64,000 nucleotides of DNA. Origin: Thermomucor indicae-seudaticae (Eukaryota > Mucoromycota > Mucoromycetes > Mucorales > Lichtheimiaceae). Positions within the stretch are counted from its first letter, which is position 1, and the number at the start of each line of letters is the position of its first letter. The DNA lies in assembly GCA_000787465.1 (NCBI GenBank), contig JSYX01000106.1, positions 1 through 64,000 of the forward strand, given 5' to 3'. Positions 23,826 to 35,748 of the stretch are shown here, piece by piece. A model generated the notes under the pieces. The model searched no databases, was not told the origin of the DNA, and was given only the letters and a program-made list of their open reading frames with translations. The position numbers and the translations under genes are program-made.

Positions 23826-26411
23826 TTACTCGCGATTTTCTCCTGTTGTTGTTTCTGCTTGCTTAGACTTATTTTTACTTTTCTTCTTCTTCCTTCGCAG
23901 CGTCTCCCGTAACACAACCACGTCATCCGCACGTTCATCAGCTTCTTTTCGTTTCTTGGTGCTTCGCTCTTCTGGCGGAACGTACAACAGCTCCTCTGGT
24001 TCCTTTGATTCTTCTTTTTCCGCATCCATTGGCGCAGCAGAAGAAGCTGCAGGTGGTGGTGCCGTGGTGACCTGAGGGATAGGTGTCTGCTGCTCCACCT
24101 TTACTGCTTTCACCTTTAATCCCTCAAAAGGTAACGTCAGCTTTAACGAGGCTTTGATCTTTTCTACGAGTTCAAGTGGCGCCTTCTCATCATCCGAGGC
24201 CACAATAGACGTCGCAGATAGTCCATTTTCGCCGAAAAGACTGGAGGACGACTTGGCAATTGCCGCAAGTGCTGCAGTCCGCGCTTGGTTGACCTTGTCC
24301 AGGTCGAATACGATTGGGTCCACGGTCTCCTTGACACGCTTGGCCTTTTTCGAGGGCACAGTAGCAACTTTAGGTTTTACAGGTACAAGAGATACAGGTC
24401 GATCCAATTTATTAGCAGAGTCGACCCGATCGGTTGTTGCTGTCAACGTTAAACCAGCAGTAGCTGCTGTCAGCGCTCCAATCTTAGCCTTCTGAATGAT
24501 AACAGCTATTGCCTGTGCGTTCATCCGTACGAGGGGTGGACAAGGATTGCAGCATCCAATAACACCTGCAGAGTCTGTGGGCATTCGCTCGACAAGGGCG
24601 AAAAGCATGTGGTTCGGTAAGACATAACGCAAAGACTCATCTTCCTCTCTTGCTGTATGATCACGCCATTGATGGAGAGCCTTAAAGACAGCGAACTGCT
24701 GACTAGTCATTGGATGCTTCCATTTTGCCTTCAAATATGCCCATCCGCTAGGCCCGGTGCCTTGCTCGGCATCATATCCTTCCTTTTCGTATTTCTGAAG
24801 CGCAACAACGTTGGATCGTTGTAGAACAGCGCGCAGTAGATTCTGGTTAGCACCTGATTTTTGCAGTAATTCATTCCGGAGACAGTCGTAGATGTATAAT
24901 AAGTAGTGTGTATCGGAGCGTGCATATTTTAACATCTCCTCTGGTAAAGGCCTATATAACATTTTGTGAGTGTTTTTGTTATAATACACATGTTTCCACA
25001 GCTACTAACCGTATCCGCCAATCTGCCAGCTGATACTTTTTATCTGCATCGACTGAACAATATTTTCGTAACAAAAATGCCAGACTGTGTTGAGGGAATT
25101 CTGTCGCGGCAATTAATTTTATTTCACGGAACGCTTGTTTCAGGCATCAATTCCAAACGACTTACCTAGCACTTTGGTTGCATGATAGGTATCGAACAAG
25201 TTCACAATGTACAGCCCAAAATCACGTTGAAGCCAGATGATATCACTTTCTGCGCCGTGTAGAACCTACGATCACAGACAATATTATGAGTCGTCAGCTC
25301 CCACTCCCTTTCCCTTGCTTGATTGCCAATCGAATGTTTCTTCTTACCTTGACAATATTGGGGTTTGCAAAATATTCATTCAACTGCCATAACCTGTCTC
25401 TTAATTCAAGTGTATCGACGAGGTAGTCTTGGTCACGAGTACTGATCTGCATCAGGCACGTAAACCCTTGGAAGCTTCTATAGTTGTGGTGTTCCAGATC
25501 GATCGCCAGTTCCTGAACATTCGCCAGATCATTCATCATCGCTCCAAGTTGTTCATCTGTCTCCACCCAGATAAACGATGTAGTATCGAACGGTTCGTAC
25601 ATGACTGGCTCGTGTTCGACAAACATATGGTCAGGGTAAGTGATATGATTGATTTCGTATTCGTACGGATGAGGCAATGACCGGGTAGGCAGTTCGTCTT
25701 CATTTCCGAGCATATCGGGAGTAACACCTAACGTAGTGTTTCTACTGTTTCAGCTTTACTATTTTCATGGCTCCCTTCTTCTTCTTCAACGACTTACCAT
25801 AATCAAGTGGCACCATGGCATGAGGCTTCACAGTAATTTTCCTCATAAAGACCGTATTGGGCGAGTTGTCGATATGATCCTTGAACTTTAGTTGCGGTCG
25901 GACTACATTGGTGGCGTGCAAGAGTTTGTATTCGAGTTTTCCTTGCTGAACTTTGGTCGAAACCTGGGTAAGCTCGGGTGCAGGTGGTTTCGAGGCCTCT
26001 TCTCCTTGCCTTCGACCCGTCATTTCATCCACACAAAAGTCCTGTAGAAGAAAGACTGAGCAAACTAGCCATCGGGTGACCGAATCAAAATCCACATACA
26101 GCTCTCTCCAGCAGGCCATCGACTACTTCAATGACGCCCCTGTACCGATCTGTAACATCGTCGACATCATCGTACGATGGCGCTTCGACGCCTGTATCTT
26201 TTGCACAATGATCAAGCAGACTGTTGGCGATTTGTAATAGCCGCGATCCACATGTATCCAGATTCTTTGCAAATTGTCGGTCAAGCGATCGGTAGAAACC
26301 GAGGTCTTCCGTGGGGATCTGGTTCGCGGCTGCTGTTGCTGACACAAGTGCCTTGAAGAGTGCCTGCTGATACTCTTTGAAATTCTCCTTAGGATTGGGT
26401 ATTTGGGCCAT
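23826..26411 (-). CDS. RRP6: Exosome 3'-5' exonuclease Rrp6/EXOSC10
   Basis: Nuclear exosome nuclease processing rRNA, snoRNA and decaying nuclear transcripts. The first exon (from 26411) holds the PMC2NT helices ([29 protein letters not shown]) that bind Rrp47. After several introns the DEDD-Y exonuclease domain appears: [12 protein letters not shown] (Asp, Glu), [12 protein letters not shown] (Asp) and [14 protein letters not shown] (Asp and Tyr). The HRDC helices follow ([18 protein letters not shown]). The C-terminal tail is Lys-rich ([23 protein letters not shown]), as expected for nuclear import and exosome contact. Stop at 23826. At least five introns, all short. Confidence 0.93.
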
Positions 26412-27209
26412 ACTGTGTATTCAGGAAGACAGCAAAGTGGCTTACAGAAATTGGGCCGTCTTTATTTTTTGCTAGCATGGTTTCACACACATAGTGCCTC
26501 AGGTACCAATCCAAAGCAACTTTTACGCAGCTAAGAACTAGAGAATGTGTTGATCAACGGATATGTTCAAGCCAAGCATTGTATTTGACGCATGCACGGA
26601 TCAAAACATAGCGACGTTGATACCTTGTGGCTCGCTTATTGCACGGGCAATCTTTTGTTTTCTTAGACTGTCCACTGATGCTTTCGTTGAGTATTGCGTT
26701 TAGCGGTTCAGCTTGTCTCTAACAAATAATAAAAAAGGCTACTGCGAGGCCCGGTAAATCTTGAAAACACGCCGCGTCAAGACACGCTCTCAGCCTCAGG
26801 TACGCTTCAAAATTACCGTTTTCACATCTTTCCTACCTTTGGAGTCACGGAACCTCGTTAGGGATAACGACGCGCGCAGGGAAGGGTTTGTTTACCCTCT
26901 TTGTCTATATGTACAAGTCTGATATAACCTGTGCTTGTATTGCAATGCTTCTTTATATTGGCTCGATCAACTTCAGTACTGTAGCTGACTTCTGTTTGTG
27001 TGCCGTAGTAATATAGGACTTTCAAAGGTCTCCATTTATAAGGATATTCATACTACTCAGTATTTTCAAAAGTATTATACGATGGATGACCAGAGGAATG
27101 CTTTTTCAATAGTTGCCAAGAGTCGTCAGTTTTGATAAAGTGAAATGGTAAAGTACAGGTCTCTTTTTATTGTAAGAAAGAAGATAAACTTTTATAAACA
27201 GGAATAACA
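26412..27209. other. Intergenic region, nothing recognised
   Basis: Upstream of RRP6 and downstream of the bHLH gene. A short minus-strand frame near 26560-26680 (CPCNKRATRYQRRYVLIR) is open but isolated. No RNA gene or repeat seen. Confidence 0.45.
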
Positions 27210-28178
27210 TCAACACAGGATATTCTTGATACTCATTCCATTGGGGCGAGGCGTGAGTGCTGGGGAAGGCAATGGAGGGGGTAGTTTCGGGTCGTCTTGC
27301 CAAGTAGGAGAAGCAGGCGCATCCGACGGTGCTTGTTGTCCTGATGAACAAGGCGGAGGTAACGACCATTCTGCTGTTGCTTCTTCTTCTTCGTGATCTT
27401 CATGATTATTATCTTCATGACTGACTTTGGCTTGTTTAGAAGATGCAAGGGGAACTTTGGCTTGCAAGATATCCAAAGGTTTGATGCTATTGACCGAAAA
27501 TTGGGATGTGAATGGCTCGACTTCTTTTGGCATCATAGATTTTGGCACGTTCTTGATTTTCAGGTTTGCATTCACACGATCCTGGCCGCCATCGAGCCGT
27601 GCAACAACGTCTTTGAGATATGTAATGTAATCTATGGCACTCTGCAGAACGGTCATCTTATGGAGATGTTCCTGATCAGCACAAGAGGGGATGAGCTGTC
27701 GTAGTTGGATAATTTTGTCGTTGATGCGTTCTCGACGACGCCTCTCGATGGCGCTATGGGATAGCTTTCTTGCTTGTTCGCGTTGATCGGCAGTGGTATC
27801 TTGTGGTGCTGTTGTGGGTGTTGGTACTGCTGCTGGTGGTGGTACGGGAGGGTAAGGGTAGTAACGATGGATGTCTGTGCCTTTTGGAAGAATGGGTGTC
27901 TTTCCGGGGTTCTTTGGAGGAAGATGAGGTGATACGGGTAAGTAGAACGGAGGAGGATAAAATGGATAGTAAGGATGAGGGACGGCCATGTGTGGTGGTG
28001 GAGGTGCTGGATAAGGCATGAGTGGCGGTGGCAGGGTCATCGTGGCAGGTTGCTGCTGCGGAGACTCAGACGGTCGCTTTGGTGAATTTTCGGGTGTAGA
28101 AGAAGAAGACGAGGATGCTTTTCGTCGCTTCTTAAGTGGGACCGGGATATCGGATGGCGACGATGCTGATGATGACAT
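27210..28178 (-). CDS. bHLH transcription factor
   Basis: 322 residues in one exon from the ATG at 28178. The frame is open further upstream, but that part encodes a hydrophobic low-complexity stretch from T-rich leader DNA. The N-terminal half is Pro- and Tyr-rich. The bHLH domain lies at about residues 140-195: basic region LSHSAIERRRRERINDK (His, Glu and Arg placed as in class B E-box binders reading CACGTG), helix 1 IIQLRQLIPSC, loop, helix 2 TVLQSAIDYITYLKDVV. A short conserved-looking terminus, GMSIKNILC, closes the protein. It resembles fungal bHLH factors of the Ino4/Cbf1/Rtg type, without a clear one-to-one match. Nuclear; target genes unknown. Confidence 0.85.
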   Translation of the reverse strand: MSSSASSPSDIPVPLKKRRKASSSSSSTPENSPKRPSESPQQQPATMTLPPPLMPYPAPPPPHMAVPHPYYPFYPPPFYLPVSPHLPPKNPGKTPILPKGTDIHRYYPYPPVPPPAAVPTPTTAPQDTTADQREQARKLSHSAIERRRRERINDKIIQLRQLIPSCADQEHLHKMTVLQSAIDYITYLKDVVARLDGGQDRVNANLKIKNVPKSMMPKEVEPFTSQFSVNSIKPLDILQAKVPLASSKQAKVSHEDNNHEDHEEEEATAEWSLPPPCSSGQQAPSDAPASPTWQDDPKLPPPLPSPALTPRPNGMSIKNILC

Positions 28179-28532
28179 TTGGAGAAGAGAGGAGAAAAGG
28201 ATAAAGAAGGAGAAGAAGAGCAGAAAGATGATGGTTGTTATATTCCCTTCAATGTTTCTAATACACTCTGTTTTCTTGCCAATCGTATACAGCATGCTCC
28301 GACACGTGCAGTTCTGATTGGATCTTCTCGTCAAGTGATCACGATGCTGTCTCCCAAGGAACAGAGTGCGATGCAAACCATCCAATCACACACATCCCAT
28401 TGATCCCGACCTGCATCATTTGATCTACATGTCTCTTCTCTTCCTGGTATTGTGTGTTATCACGTGGGTCATTAGAGGATTGTCAGTTTGTTGAACAGTA
28501 AAACTAAAAGAAAAGTATACGCAGACCCTCAG

Positions 28533-29248
28533 ATGTCATCTCTTGTTCCTCGCCGCTTCCCATCTCATCAACGGAAGTAAGTAAACCGTTCCCGTGTCAT
28601 GCTTTGTCTTCTTTTCCCCTGCTTGCACCATGTGCCCAAAATATTCACTCAGCAGTGAATACGATTGGTTGCAACGGAGCATGTGCTAAAAGACAACGCA
28701 CGGGACTGGATGAAAAGGTTCTCGCAGAAATGCTTCACCTCTCCACATGTCTTTCGAGATAAGCAAGGCGGACATCTAAAAAGCTGCTTCTTGGAAGATC
28801 ACGCAACAGTTAGCTTATGGGACTGCCCGGGGAAGAATCTAACTGGACTTTTGCGCAAAACCGTGACCTTGTCGCAACTGGCCCGAGGGAGCCCACTTCA
28901 GTCGTGCACATGCCGTCCAATGTCTAAAAGGCCCACCAGCGCCTTCGTGTCCCAGTGCTGGTCACTGACCCGATCTCCTATGTTCTTAACCAGCTACCGA
29001 CCCACCCACTGTCTAATGTACGTGCAAGAAAATACTGGAGCGTTATCTGGCCGGCCGCCTGTGCCCTTTTACTAGAAATCGACGAGCTGTGTCATTCACC
29101 TGAGGACTTCCGTCCGGATCCCCCTACACCCACAGCCTCACGAAGCAATAGTTTCTTGCTCTGGCTCGAGCCCATATCAACAGCAATAGCCCACTCACCG
29201 CCTCCGCATGTTTCTCTTGATTCCCCCTTGTCCATTTCATCGCAATAA
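28533..29248 (+). other. Possible damaged or multi-exon coding unit
   Basis: An ATG at 28533 opens a short basic peptide ending at a perfect GTAAGT donor near 28577. Downstream frames read LDEKVLAEMLHLSTCLSR, VVHMPSNV and, from about 28950, VLVTDPISYVLNQLPTHP followed by YWSVIWPAACALLLEIDELC to the stop at 29248. The last segment looks like true protein. The frames between are broken by stops in every simple splice path I tried. It may be a pseudogene or a gene with unusual introns. No family recognised. Confidence 0.3.
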
Positions 29249-29694
29249 ATCCACCCTAGATCCTTTACACATATCTTTTTCACCTGTCTTGCCTTCTTTT
29301 GCTTGTATCTTCTTGTATTTTCTTTATGTTTCCTCCTCTCTTCTCTCTACGTTTTTTTTTCCGTTAGTCCCGTTAAGGGTTTTTTATCCTCACCTCTGCT
29401 TCTTGGAACTGACTAGAGCGGATATGCGATGCGCGAAGTGCTCATCAGTCGTTAATAAACACTAACTTCCACCGGACTTTCGAGCTACTTAAAGGTATTT
29501 TTGCATCAACTGTAAACAAAATTTGCGCTAAAATGAGACCAGTTTTGCAGCTAATCAGTACATGATTTACGTTGGATGAAGAATATATTTGCTTACCTTC
29601 CGCTGAAACTTGGCTTTCAGTCAACGCAAAATACACCTCGAGCAGCACATAAGTCCGATACCTTTTCCTTTGCTCTCCCTTGCAGTATGTCACT

Positions 29695-29830
29695 TACCCC
29701 CGAAGGGTATTCCCACTGTAAAGTGGGGACCAACCCCGCACCTGTTACCGGTGGGGGCGGTATAAATAAAGCCAGTATAGAATTGACTGGTTAAAAAAGG
29801 TGGACGGAGGTCCGGGGGCAAGCCGCCGCC
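29695..29830. ncRNA. Array of small hairpins; possible structured RNA
   Basis: Five perfect or near-perfect stem-loops in about 120 nt: TACCC/GGGTA (29695-29709), CCCACT/AGTGGG closed by a GTAA loop (29712-29727), CCCC-g-CACC/GGTGGGGG (29734-29757), AGCCAGT/ACTGGTT (29770-29792) and GGAC/GTCC (29802-29813). GGGCGG (29755-29760) could also pair with CCGCC (about 29823-29828). The strand and identity are unknown; it matches no RNA class I can recall. A minus-strand open frame of 99 codons covers the same DNA. Confidence 0.3.
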
Positions 29831-30754
29831 TCTACGTCTCACCAACCCCCACTCTCCAAAATGAAGAGGGGAAAAACCTTTCACCATTTTATTAGAACTA
29901 GAATCAGTAGAACTTGAAACAGAAGAACTTACCATCACATAACTTGGCAAAGAATACCCTTGCCGTTGGAGAGACACAACTTGAGCCATACTGAAATCGA
30001 TTGCATCAATAAAAGTTCATGGTGCTGAAGTGGCCATCCATCCTTTACCATCGCTTCGTCTGTCTTGCGAGCAGCAACCTAGTTTGGCCTGCTTCTTTTC
30101 TTGGTCAAAGGTCTTGCACGAAAGGGATCAAACTATCTTGTATCTTTCATTGTAGTCTCAATAGACGGATTCTTGTGAGATGGACAGTAGAGTCACGTAG
30201 CGTTTCAATGAATGTTCAGATGATAATGCTAAGCAAAACAGCAGACGCGACGCGTCCCGATCCTACACAAGCCGAGTTGCCTCACTGGCAATGCACCATA
30301 TCCGTTATTAAGCCTTCGGATTAGGTGGAAGCAGAAAAAATATCCATGATCTTTTTCTATAAACGGCATGCTGAACGCCCTAAGCAAGTCAGCGCGGGTA
30401 AGCTATTGTTGATCCCGTTCTGAATGGTTAACGGTAGTTGCGTCGCTTTGCGTTTGCTTGAAGAGTAATGAAGCCCACAGAAATTTTTAGGTTTGCCTTG
30501 ACTTGATCCGGCATATCGGATTTGATTGTTGCTCAGTTTCGCTTGCATAAGCATGTCTTTGCTCAAGCGAAAGCGTATTGTTTTGGTGATAATCAGTCTC
30601 ATTTATGCGCACGGATGCTATAAAGACAAAGAACAGAAAATGGAGTTGTACAGATCCATGATGTTGTGATGAAGCAGGAGAATTCAAGCTCAGAGCAAAC
30701 AATAAGAAAGAAAGACGCACGTTGCGCTTTTTTCCCTTCGTTTCTTAATACGTC
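29831..30754. other. Upstream region of alpha-tubulin
   Basis: No convincing gene. It includes the minus-strand start of the 99-codon frame mentioned for the hairpin array and an overlapping ACGCGACGCGT motif near 30246-30256. The tubulin promoter is expected in the last few hundred bases. Confidence 0.4.
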
Positions 30755-32363
30755 ATGCGTGAGGTTGTCTCTATTCATGTTGGTATGTGACTCTGCGCAA
30801 GAATAGACTTGATATTCCGCAGAAAGGCTGACATGGATAGTTGTATTAAAGGGCAAGCCGGTGTACAGATAGGCAACGCTTGCTGGGAACTGGTATGTTC
30901 CTGAAGAACAATAAAGAGAAGGGGAAAAGCTTTTGGAACCAATATAACTGGCCCATATTAGTACTGCCTCGAGCATGGAATCAGTCCCGACGGTCAACTC
31001 GTTGATCGATCGAATGCGGATCCATCGTAAGTCGAGATCAATTCTGGGGAAGTGAAGATCGGCTCTCTAACAAAAAGGAACATGGAAAGTCTTCGAACAT
31101 TCTTTTCTGAAGCTGGATCGGGTAAATTCGTTCCGCGCACAGTGATGGTAGATCTGGAGCCGACAGTGGTAGACGAAGTGCGCACAGGCCCTTACCGCCA
31201 ATTGTTTCATCCCGGTAAGATAAAAGAATGAAAATCCCTGTGGCACCCCAAATCGATTAGCTAAATTAAAGTTTCCAGAACAATTGATCACGGGCAAAGA
31301 AGATGCGGCCAACAATTACGCTCGAGGACATTATACTGTCGGCAAGGAAATTGTCGATCACGTCCTGGATCGTATTCGGAAACTTGCAGACAACTGCAAT
31401 GGATTGCAAGGTTTCCTAGTCTTTCACTCGTTTGGTGGCGGAACTGGTTCTGGCTTCGGTGCGCTGTTAATGGAAAGACTCGCCGTTGATTATGGTAAAA
31501 AGACCAAGCTTGAGTTTTCAGTGTATCCTGCACCGCAAGTCTCAACTGCAGTCGTCGAGCCATACAACTCGGTCCTGACTACACATACCACGTTGGAACA
31601 TTCTGATGTATCCTTCATGGTTGATAACGAGGCAATCTACGACATTTGCCGTCGCAACCTCGACATCGAACGACCGACGTACATGAACCTCAACCGTATC
31701 ATTGCGCAAGTTGTTTCATCCATCACAGCCTCATTGCGCTTTAGCGGTTCCCTCAACGTAGACTTGGCCGAATTCCAGACCAATCTAGTACCGTACCCGC
31801 GCATCCACTTCCCACTCGTCGCCTATGCGCCTATCATCTCTGCAGCCAAAGCATACCACGAACAAATGTCTGTGCCCGAAATCACGTCTGCCTGCTTTGA
31901 GCCCAACAATCAAATGGTTAAGTGTGATCCTACGCATGGCAAGTACATGGCATGCTGCATGCTCTATCGAGGCGATGTCACGACCACAAGCGTCAACGCC
32001 GCCATAGCCGCTGTCAAGACGAGACGCACGATTCAGTTCGTTGACTGGTGTCCGACTGGCTTCAAGGTGGGCATCAACGGCCAGGCTCCTACTGTTGTTC
32101 CTGGAGGCGACCTTGCTCCTGTCCATCGTGCCGTGTGTCTCCTGAGTAATACTACCGCTATTGCCGAAGCATGGAGCCGTCTCGACCACAAGTTTGACCT
32201 GATGTATGCCAAGCGTGCCTTTGTCCACTGGTATGTTGGTGAAGGTATGGAAGAAGGTGAATTCTCGGAAGCACGCGAAGACCTTGCAGCGTTGGAGAAA
32301 GACTACGAAGAAGTTGGGGCTGATTCATTGGGTGATTCAGAGATGGAGGAAGCAGAGTATTAG
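30755..32363 (+). CDS. TUB1: Alpha-tubulin
   Basis: Five exons (30755-30782, 30852-30892, 30962-31026, 31078-31214, 31279-32363) sum to 1356 nt, 451 residues, the expected length. The start MREVV is the tubulin autoregulation-type N-terminus. [14 protein letters not shown] begins the GTP site, the tubulin signature GGGTGSGFG is intact, and the catalytic Glu segment of alpha-tubulin is present ([15 protein letters not shown]). The C-terminus is acidic and ends EEAEY with the terminal Tyr. The protein pairs with beta-tubulin in microtubules. The first exon is just 28 nt and the small exons are clustered at the 5' end, leaving most of the protein in the last exon. Confidence 0.96.
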
Positions 32364-32535
32364 CATTTTTATACCACATATAAACAAGCTTTAAGCTAAA
32401 CCAAATGCTTGATGCCTTATCTGGATTAAAAGTTTGACAGAGCAGGATTCACGTGTTAATGGGGAGACGAGATGGAATTTTCCCCGCTTCTTGTCTTGTC
32501 GTGGATACTTCTTCCCTTTCTTTCACTCTTTTCTC

Positions 32536-34092
32536 ATGGATTTTGAGCCGTTCACTGTCCCGAGTTTCTCCAGCAAAGACCTTGAATTGTTGCGTGACAA
32601 ACTCAGCAAACCGATATATCCGAATGAGCTCGAACAAGATGTCGGATGGTCTTATGGTGCACCTACTTGGGCAGTGAAACCTCTTGTCGAAAAGTGGCTA
32701 AACGACTTTGACTGGGAGGTTTCTCGTGCGGAAATGAATCGATGGCATCACTATCATACTACCATTGATGGACTTAGAATCCACTTGGTGCATGAACCAT
32801 CTTCTTGTCCAGATGCTATTCCCATTTTATTGTTACACGGTTGGCCGTCTTCTTTTTACGAATTCCACAAAATAATCGAACCTCTGCGTGATGGATTGCA
32901 TGGCAATCAGGTAAATAAGAGGACAGACAGAACTAAGGCACATTTGAATAATCGGATATACATCTCAAGGCTTTCCATGTTGTTGCACCAAGTTTGCCTG
33001 GCTTCGGATTTTCTGAACCGCCAAAGAAGACAGGTTATGGCGTGGCAAAAACGGCAGCCATCATGAACTCACTCATGGTAAAACTGGGTTATACGAAATA
33101 TGGCAAGTAAAGGAAAAGATCGATATATGGTATGAGCCGCTTATACCCTCGGAATGTATATATAGTGATGCATGGTGGCGACTGGGGTGCCATTATCGGC
33201 AAATACATTGCCAGCCGATATAAAGAGAATTGTCGGGCGTTTCACACAAACTTACCGCTCTGCCCGCCTCCTTTGCCGACTGCACGCAACCTGCTATTTT
33301 ACCCGTTTAAGGTCGCAAAGTTTTTCGGCAGTCTGCTGCTGGGATTTGACAGGGTTTACGGGCGGGGCAAAACGATCCTGAATGGCCCTACCTTTGCCAA
33401 CGCCGAAATGAACCATGGTTGCGGATATCGTGCTATTCAGGGCACACGACCTTACACTTTAGCGTATGGTTTGGCAGACAGTCCTGTGGGTCTTTTGGGT
33501 AAGTTTCTGCTGCTGGAATGCAAAAAACACGTCTCCATGTTGAAATATTGAATATGGAACAAGCTTGGATGCTGGAGAAATACCACGAATGGACTTACCA
33601 TGCACCCGAACGACTGGACACCGAGAGCCTGCCTGAAACGATTACGCCCGAGGAATTCTTGACACAAGTATCGATTTACTGGCTCACCAACACCATGTCG
33701 TCTTCGATCCGCATTTACTATGAATGTTTGCATCAAAAAGAGATCTACAAGGTCGTGTTTCCACGCGTGGAGGTGCCAGTGGCTGTTAGCGCGTTCGCCC
33801 AGGATATTTCAAAGGTAAACAACAGGAATGATCGGGTTTCTGTAGTGTTGTAGCCATTGGTATTCAACGCATATATTCTGCACAGCTTCCAAAAGACTGG
33901 CTTGAAGTCAACACTGAACTTTACCAGTTTTCTGAATATTTGTCGGTAAGTCAACAATAACAAGATCAAGAGGCACGTTGATTCACTGTCCATCCACAGG
34001 GAGGCCATTTTCCTGCTTTAGAGGAAAACGAACTGCTGTTGGAGGATATTCAACGATTTGGCAATTTGCTAAAGAAGAAATCATTGCTATAA
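32536..34092 (+). CDS. Epoxide hydrolase (EHN-type alpha/beta hydrolase)
   Basis: About six exons. The N-terminal EHN cap segment (LELLRDKLSKPIYPNELE, WHHYHTTIDGLRIHLVHE) is followed by LLLHGWPSSFYEF (HGWP oxyanion motif), LPGFGFSEPPKK, and HGGDWGAIIGKY, whose Asp is the nucleophile. The cap Tyr region and AYGLADSPVGLL follow, and the final GGHFPALEENELL carries the catalytic His. This is the microsomal-type family that hydrolyses epoxides to diols; substrate unknown. No obvious N-terminal membrane anchor, so it may be soluble. The start at 32536 (MDFEPFTVPSF) is the first Met that fits the family. The stop is at 34090-34092. Confidence 0.88.
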
Positions 34093-35748
34093 ATGGCTTC
34101 TATGGCCTACCAACGCTACACTCTGGTGATCCTTAGGACCGCCTCGCTCCACTCCGTTATAGCATAGCAGCAGGTTAAATAACCCTAATGCTCGTATGAA
34201 AAGTCTTTTCAGTGTCAACAAAGAGAATGTTCAATGAAGGAACGTAATCTACTTTGCTTCACTAATAATGACAGAAAGCGAGTTTCGTGCAGCCGCCACA
34301 CTTTGCTCAAATTACACGCTTGATTTACCTTTGTGCCTGCAATTTTAAGTAATGTGCCTGAGCATCTGCGGAGGAGCCCTCTCTCAACTTCAATGAAGGA
34401 TGGTGCCATGCCCTGCGGCTCTATTGACACTGCTCTAAACCTTTCCACCTGATTCTCATAATTTCGGGTATAGCTTATTATATTGTCCTTTTACCTTTAG
34501 TGAAGACGAGATGACCCTTAAATCAGTTCTTTAAAGCAAAAAGGGCAACTTTGACAGCATAAACAACCAGTAAAGTTTATAAAGCAAATCCAGCAGAAGA
34601 TATCCTTTATTGAATTTAACAAGTCTTTCTTGAGTGATGCGCCCTCAGTTATGCCCATGTTGCGTACAGCATACCCATCGACCATAATGATCAAAGGGCA
34701 TTCATACCAGAGGTGCCAGATAAAAGAGGACAAATCATCATAGACGCCATCACTCAAGAACAAACAGCAGAAAGGTACAATACCACCGATGTTTTTTGCA
34801 GGGAAAAAAGAGCCATTTATTGTCATTGAAACTTGCAATTCTATCCACAAACCTAGTAAAGAAAAGAATACAATCAGAACTCTTCAATTGTTTTCAATCA
34901 TCCCTCCAAGCCTCAAAAAATGAACACGTTTTCAGTCCTTGCAACGTTGCAGCACAAGCAATCGGGATTCCACCCCCAAGAGCTCTAAGACGGCTCTTCC
35001 TATTACGCGATGCATTTCTCATCCTCCAATCACTCACACCAAGCAAACTTAACACAAACAATAAAAGTCAAGATGTACACACCTTTTTTTATTTAATCGA
35101 CAGGTACAACTAGCGAAAAAGAGACAAGTGGCTTGGAAATTTTTTGCCTGTTGAAAAATTTTTGATCAGTAAAAAAGTAAAAAAAGCCACAATTTCAAGT
35201 GAATTGTGGGTTCCATCAGACATCCAAGGAAGTGTTTCGCAAACACCGTATCGAACCTTGCGAGGGAACGATACTTATTGTGGAAACTGCGAATTAAGGC
35301 TACTAATCATCATTGGAACCCGCCAAAGAAGCAACAAGAAAGGAAGAATACGAACCTCTTTTTCAAGGAGAAAAAGTCTTTATTTATTTCGGAACCTACA
35401 AGAAGAACTGAGAAAATCGGTAAGTAAAGAATCGTAACAAAAACGATTGTAAGGAGGGGTCAGACAAGGTATACTGGCAAGTATCCATCCGTACTTCAGC
35501 GTAAGCACGGGAGATGTCTTTTCATAGTCGATCAAAGTGTAGTTGGGATATGTTATCATCAACCCCCTCCAACACAGAAAACAGGAAGGAATACTTACCA
35601 GAACGTGATTAACATGCAGGTCGACAATTTGGTCACGTTGCGCCTCTTTATATACCTTTTTGCGGGGAATAAATTCTTTTTCGGGCAATCAAAAATTTTT
35701 TTGCTTTTCGAGCACCGTTCCAGAAACCGGTGGAAAGGCGAGGAATTT
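34093..35748. other. Gene-poor stretch with AT hairpins
   Basis: No gene assembled in 1.6 kb. Two inverted repeats lie side by side: AAATTTTT/AAAAATTT (35137-35161) and CCACAATT/AATTGTGG (35187-35209). Short frames on both strands (34518-34850 minus, 35144-35437 plus, 35380-35688 minus) show no motif. The T-rich end leads into the 3' side of the next minus-strand gene. Confidence 0.45.

Noticed and set aside
31785..32228. Minus-strand frame opposite alpha-tubulin
   Set aside because: A shadow of the strongly biased tubulin codons.
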